Positions 60,101 to 64,000 of a stretch of DNA of 64,000 nt are shown one piece after another (the stretch's first letter is position 1; the number at the start of each line of letters is the position of its first letter). The position numbers were made by a program, and so were the translations under genes. Below the pieces are notes generated by a model. The model was not told where the DNA came from, searched no databases, and worked only from the letters and a program-made list of their open reading frames with translations. Source of the stretch: Cymodocea nodosa (lineage: Eukaryota; Streptophyta; Magnoliopsida; Alismatales; Cymodoceaceae); contig CM072335.1 of NCBI GenBank assembly GCA_036874045.1, positions 12,482,001 through 12,546,000 of the forward strand. Direction: 5' to 3'.

Positions 60101-61760
60101 TAATCTCCTTCTATATTTATGCTTTCAATTTCCTCTAAAGTTTCAGAATTGATTTGCTTATTTAATTCTTCTTAAATCACATCATCTAACATATCTCTTT
60201 TATCCTCTAAAAAGTCTATGGTATGTAAAGACATTTCTAACTCCTCAAACCTTTCTGGTTTGAAAATATTTAATTGAGTATCCTCATTACCATATGATAA
60301 CTTCATTACTCCAGTTTTACAATTTATAACATCCCGTGATGTTGCTAAAAATGGCATTCTCAAAATTAAAGATGTATCATTATTTTTATGCTTAATTTGT
60401 TGGGAATCCAAAATTACAATATCAATAGGATATATAAAGTTTTTGATTTTAATTAAAACATCCTCTATTTTTCCTCTAGGATATCTTATACTTCTATTAG
60501 CTAATTGAATAACCGTACTAGTAAGAGTTAAGCCTTCTAATCCTAAGGATGTAGATATATCACTTGGCATAACATTTATACCTGTACCTAAGTCTATTAA
60601 GGTTCTTTCTAGAATGGTATTTCCTATGGTGCATGATATAACAGGGATTCCAATATTAGATAACTTTTTAGGAATTTGTGGCAGAAATAGGGAACTACTT
60701 TGCTTAGCTAAAAAGACCTTTTTAAGAACTTTTCGCTCTCTTTTCTTAGTACACCAATCCTTCAGAAATTTAGCACAATGTGGCATTTTCTGCAATAGAT
60801 CTAACAAAGGAATGTTAACTTGTACTTTTTCAAAAAAATTTCTGATTTTTTCTTATTTTTTAGGTATTGTTTGTTATAATCTTTCAGGATAAGGTGCTAA
60901 AGATTGTGATTTAAAAGATTCTTTTTCTTTCAGTTGATTTGTTTGATCATTTTTAGCTTCATTAGTAGATTTAGATTGTTCTTCAGTGATTTCTAGATTT
61001 TCAGCTATTACATTTTCATTATCATTTTGATTTTTACTCTTATCCACCTTCATATTATTTTCATTTTGAGTTATTGGTGGTATATCAATTCCAGATCTTA
61101 ATGTTACACATACATCTTCCAGATTTTCGTTACTCTCATGATGTTTTTGTATATCATTTTCGTGATTATGATCTTCAATTATTTTTAGTTTTAAAGTGCA
61201 TTCTTTAAATTCTCTTACACTAATATTTTCTGTTTGTTGTATATTTTGCAAATTATGCAGGTCTATAACATTATAATTTTCATTGTCGTGTTGTATAACT
61301 TGTATTTTCATTGTATATTCGTCCAATGCTTTTAGTTTTCTTTCCAAATCATCTAATCTCATTGCATTCAATTTTTGATCAATTTTCATTATGGTTTTTT
61401 CAGTTTCATAAATTATATCCTTTTTAGGTTTTGAATATGCTTCCTTATAATTTAATTGGTTGACTTCTTGTTGCTGACACATAAAGTATTCTAGTTTATC
61501 TAGGTTTTGCTCTATACTACGCTCTAGTTTGTCATACCTATCCCAAACTTCAGTGTCTCTCAACATATTACACATTCTATACTAACCATCAGTTGGGTAA
61601 ACAATAGGATTCTCATACTCGACTCTATTATACTAAGGATAATTCATTTGTTGTTCATGGTATCTAACCATCTGCAAACGTCTCAATTTCAATCAGTCAG
61701 AAATGTCGTGTCCTTCAGAATTGCAGAATTCACATATGCTAATTACAGGTTTCAGAAATC
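57144..61760 (-). pseudogene. pol: Gypsy D zinc knuckle/pol polyprotein
   Basis: In element order: a CCHC knuckle CEFCNSEGHDISD at about 61690-61734, whose last Cys codon is a TGA; coiled-coil-like DKLERSIEQNLDKLE; VTLRSGID, LAPYPERL and KFLKDWCTKKRER; protease LIDLGTGINVMPSD; RT YSGYNQIP and an intact catalytic FMDDFT; RNase [23 protein letters not shown] and TDHLSR; and integrase with intact [35 protein letters not shown] and RWAGPYIVRN. From 61575 to 57421 it stays in one frame, interrupted by stops such as CAA to TAA after PERL, TGG to TAG in the WRVCIDYRK block and CAA to TAA after KNLD. One frameshift near 57421 separates the GPY module. It is the best-preserved gypsy pol here. Confidence 0.9.
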
Positions 61761-61864
61761 TTTAAGTATAAGCATATGCCATATTCTCAATTACAGAAGA
61801 AAACACACTCTGGCTATTAAAACGAAACAGCTCTAACAGTTGCTTATATTAATTCAATTCCCTA

Positions 61865-61925
61865 GCAACGGCGCCATAAAACTTGTTTGGCTCCCCGGCA
61901 ATGGCACCATAAAACTTGTTTGGTT
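61865..61925 (-). other. Duplicated primer-binding site and LTR edge
   Basis: GCAACGGCGCCATAAAAC and GCAATGGCACCATAAAAC, each followed by TTGTTTGG, lie 33 bp apart. The copy next to the LTR (PBS 61892-61909 on the minus strand) complements tRNA-Asp with about two mismatches. The inner copy (61861-61876) is the better match over its shorter length. Confidence 0.8.
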
Positions 61926-64000
61926 TTACCCAGCACGACACCAGAAAACCTGATTGGATCTCCAACAACGTACCAGAAAAACTTGAATTTGTTAACTTCT
62001 GTTTTTACTTAGTTAATTTATCTTTATGCCTATTCTTTTTCTTTAGAAGTAAACAAACAACTTTTAATACAAATTAGATATTAATTCCAATTTGTACTTT
62101 AACTGGAAGTGCACAGTGTCTATTGTATTAGCGTGCAAGTACAGGTCGATCCCATAGGAAATTGCTTAAGAATTGAGAACTGTTCTGTTTGTTAACAATC
62201 AAATTTATATCTTCAATAAGCCCTCCGTTGAGTTACAGTTAACTTAACGGACAAAGTTCATTGAGTTATGGTTAACTCAACGGATTAACCTCGTGGACTT
62301 AAGTTAACTTCACGAGCCTGTCTTTTCTTTTTAATACTGCTATTTACAAAAGAATTCGGCCAACCATTGGGCGGTTCCATAGATTGTAAATAACATCAAT
62401 TAAGCTCTTTAATGTTAGTAAACACTAGATTTATCATTAGGCAATACTAACATTCAGATAATTCAAACAGTAACCATTAAAATCTTTAAGTCTTTTGAAC
62501 GAACCAATTTCAGTAAACTGTAAAACTAAAACAAACATAAATCAATCACAACACCGACAAAGATAACATTAATCACGATACAACACAAACAATACAACAC
62601 TCAAATACAAGATACAAACACAGATAAGTTGTTTTTGGTATTTTTGTTTTAATATGAACATGGAAATGGGTGAAAGGTGAAATGTAAAGTAATCTCAATC
62701 GACAGTAAATACTTATGTCACTACATACGATGAGATTACACCACTGAAAATTAAACCACTTACAATTTTGTCTCCTCTCCCTATAGAATCGCGAGTCCAG
62801 AATTGCAAGATGATCTCCTCTTCAGCATATAGGCATCAACTCGAAGCTAAGGCTAGAAGCTTTGTGATCTCTTGAAATATGAGTCGACGCTTGGTGAAAA
62901 TGGCTTCCCTTCCCGCAACGGATCACTCCTCACAATGGTTGTCAGGCATTATGTTTGGCTCGAAATCGACCCGACATCAGGAAAGTAACCTCACAGACCT
63001 CTGATGGCTGGTGATTATGGTGGTGGTAATGATGGTTGGTGTGGTACTTCAGAGAATTGCTGATACTGTCTATAGAAAGCTTGGTGCTCCTCCTCTGTAC
63101 ACACTAGCCATACCCATCGATCACACACCCTTTACTTCTTTTTCTTCTTTTCTTTTATATTTCTTCAATGGTAACTGCTTCTGCTTGAATGGTCGGTTGG
63201 ATTTCCTTCATTCATATCAACAACGATGATTTCTTCTCCCTTCGACAAGTGAATTCCTACATGATACGTGCGATCGTGGTTTTTCCATTCATCTGTCCTG
63301 TTTCTACAACCACTAAGTGGCATATTAGAAAATAAATAGTCCGTGGAGTTACAGATAACTCAACGGACTTGCTTCATTGATTTAACTATAAAACACGTGC
63401 ATAAATTTAACTATCCGATGCTCAGGTGCATTTCGGATATTTACAAACTTAACTATCCGATGCCTAGATGCATTTCAGATAGTTACAAATAACTCACCGA
63501 AATATAACTTAAGTAAATCTACCAAATCTCGACACATGTCAATAAAAGTTTAATAATAAAAGAAACATTTCGGAGAGTTACAAGTCTAACTATCCGATGC
63601 TCAGATGCATTTCAGATAGTTATAGATAACTCACCGAAAATCCACTTAAGTCACTTTCTCAGAACATGACACATGTCCACAGCTATTTTATAAATAAAAG
63701 GATATTTCAGAGAGTTACACATATAACTATCCGATGCCTAGCTGCAATTTCGGATAGTTATAGATAACTCACCGAAAGTTCACTTAAGTCATGCGTTATG
63801 GTTTTAACACGTGTACTTCAGGAAATAATAAAATATTCTTTTAAAACATAACTGTTCGACAGTTTAAACATAACTATCTGATACATGTTCAGTCTATTAA
63901 ACATAACTATCTAAAATATCAGAAAATTCGGATACTTAAGAATTTCACAACCTGCAACTTACTGACAGTTCAGAAATGTACTAAATTAAGATTAATTCCC
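61917..64000 (-). repeat. Gypsy D 5' LTR (incomplete, cut by window end)
   Basis: Matches 46748-48982 from the CA terminus inward and stops at the window edge. By comparison about 150 bp are missing. Palindromes lie at 62226-62249 and 62259-62282. Confidence 0.9.

Larger units (their letters stand above)
46748..64000 (-). mobile_element. Gypsy D: near-complete Athila-like element, running off the window
   Basis: Minus-strand element. In its own direction: 5' LTR (61917 to beyond 64000), PBS, zinc knuckle and pol (61760-57144), spacer X, env-position ORF (56585-54393), capsid gag (53673-52101), F-box gene (51913-50777), 3' module and 3' LTR (48982-46748). The gene order is the same as in Gypsy B, so it is a family property and not a local rearrangement. 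It carries fewer breaks than Gypsy B. The right target duplication is outside the window. Confidence 0.9.

Overview
The window reads as nuclear DNA of a flowering plant. Two host genes with GT-AG introns and plant-type protein families sit in the first 5 kb. Almost everything from about 8 kb to the right edge is nested, decayed LTR retrotransposons primed by plant-type tRNAs (Asp and initiator Met). No tRNA, rRNA, CRISPR array or bacterial-style operon was seen. The species could not be identified.

Layout. (1) 1-5.15 kb: the last two exons of MED18 (+) face a complete nine-exon DGAT2 gene (-), with a 42-bp minisatellite between their 3' ends. (2) 5.15-8.07 kb: AT-rich spacer without a supportable gene. 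(3) 8.08-9.04 kb: an old LTR of 'Copia A'. (4) 9.04-43.19 kb: a minus-strand Athila-like Ty3/gypsy element, 'Gypsy C'. Its LTR is split at 10559/38283 by a 27.7-kb composite gypsy insertion, 'Gypsy A/B', flanked by TGCAT duplications. Its internal part carries a solo Copia A LTR flanked by GTAAT duplications. (5) Inside Gypsy A/B: a 5' LTR and a gag fragment cut by Copia A (14529-23495). Copia A is itself cut in a downstream ORF by a deleted gypsy LTR, followed by pol, a large env-position ORF, capsid, an F-box gene and the 3' LTR. (6) 43.2-46.75 kb: 'Copia B', cut in its protease codons by (7) 'Gypsy D' (-), 46.75 kb to beyond the window end.

The most unusual content is in the gypsy family. 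Its order is LTR, PBS, zinc knuckle/protease/RT/RNase H/integrase, repeat spacer, large acidic ORF, spliced capsid gag, F-box/FBA gene, 3' module, LTR. The capsid half of gag therefore lies downstream of pol, and a host-type F-box gene travels with the element in at least two copies. The gypsy family also shares about 1 kb of 3' noncoding sequence and about 100 bp of U3 with Copia A, an element of a different superfamily. A short palindrome (AGTTA-N3/4-TAACT core, with CGTTG or TTCGGA-type flanks) recurs through the LTRs and inter-ORF spacers of all three families. I infer a common cis-regulatory or RNA-hairpin grammar exchanged between elements.

All element genes are broken. Many nonsense codons look like TGG, CAG or CAA turned into a stop by C-to-T or G-to-A change, as expected of long-methylated DNA. 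Divergence, family and boundary statements come from reading the sequence by eye, without alignment software or database search.
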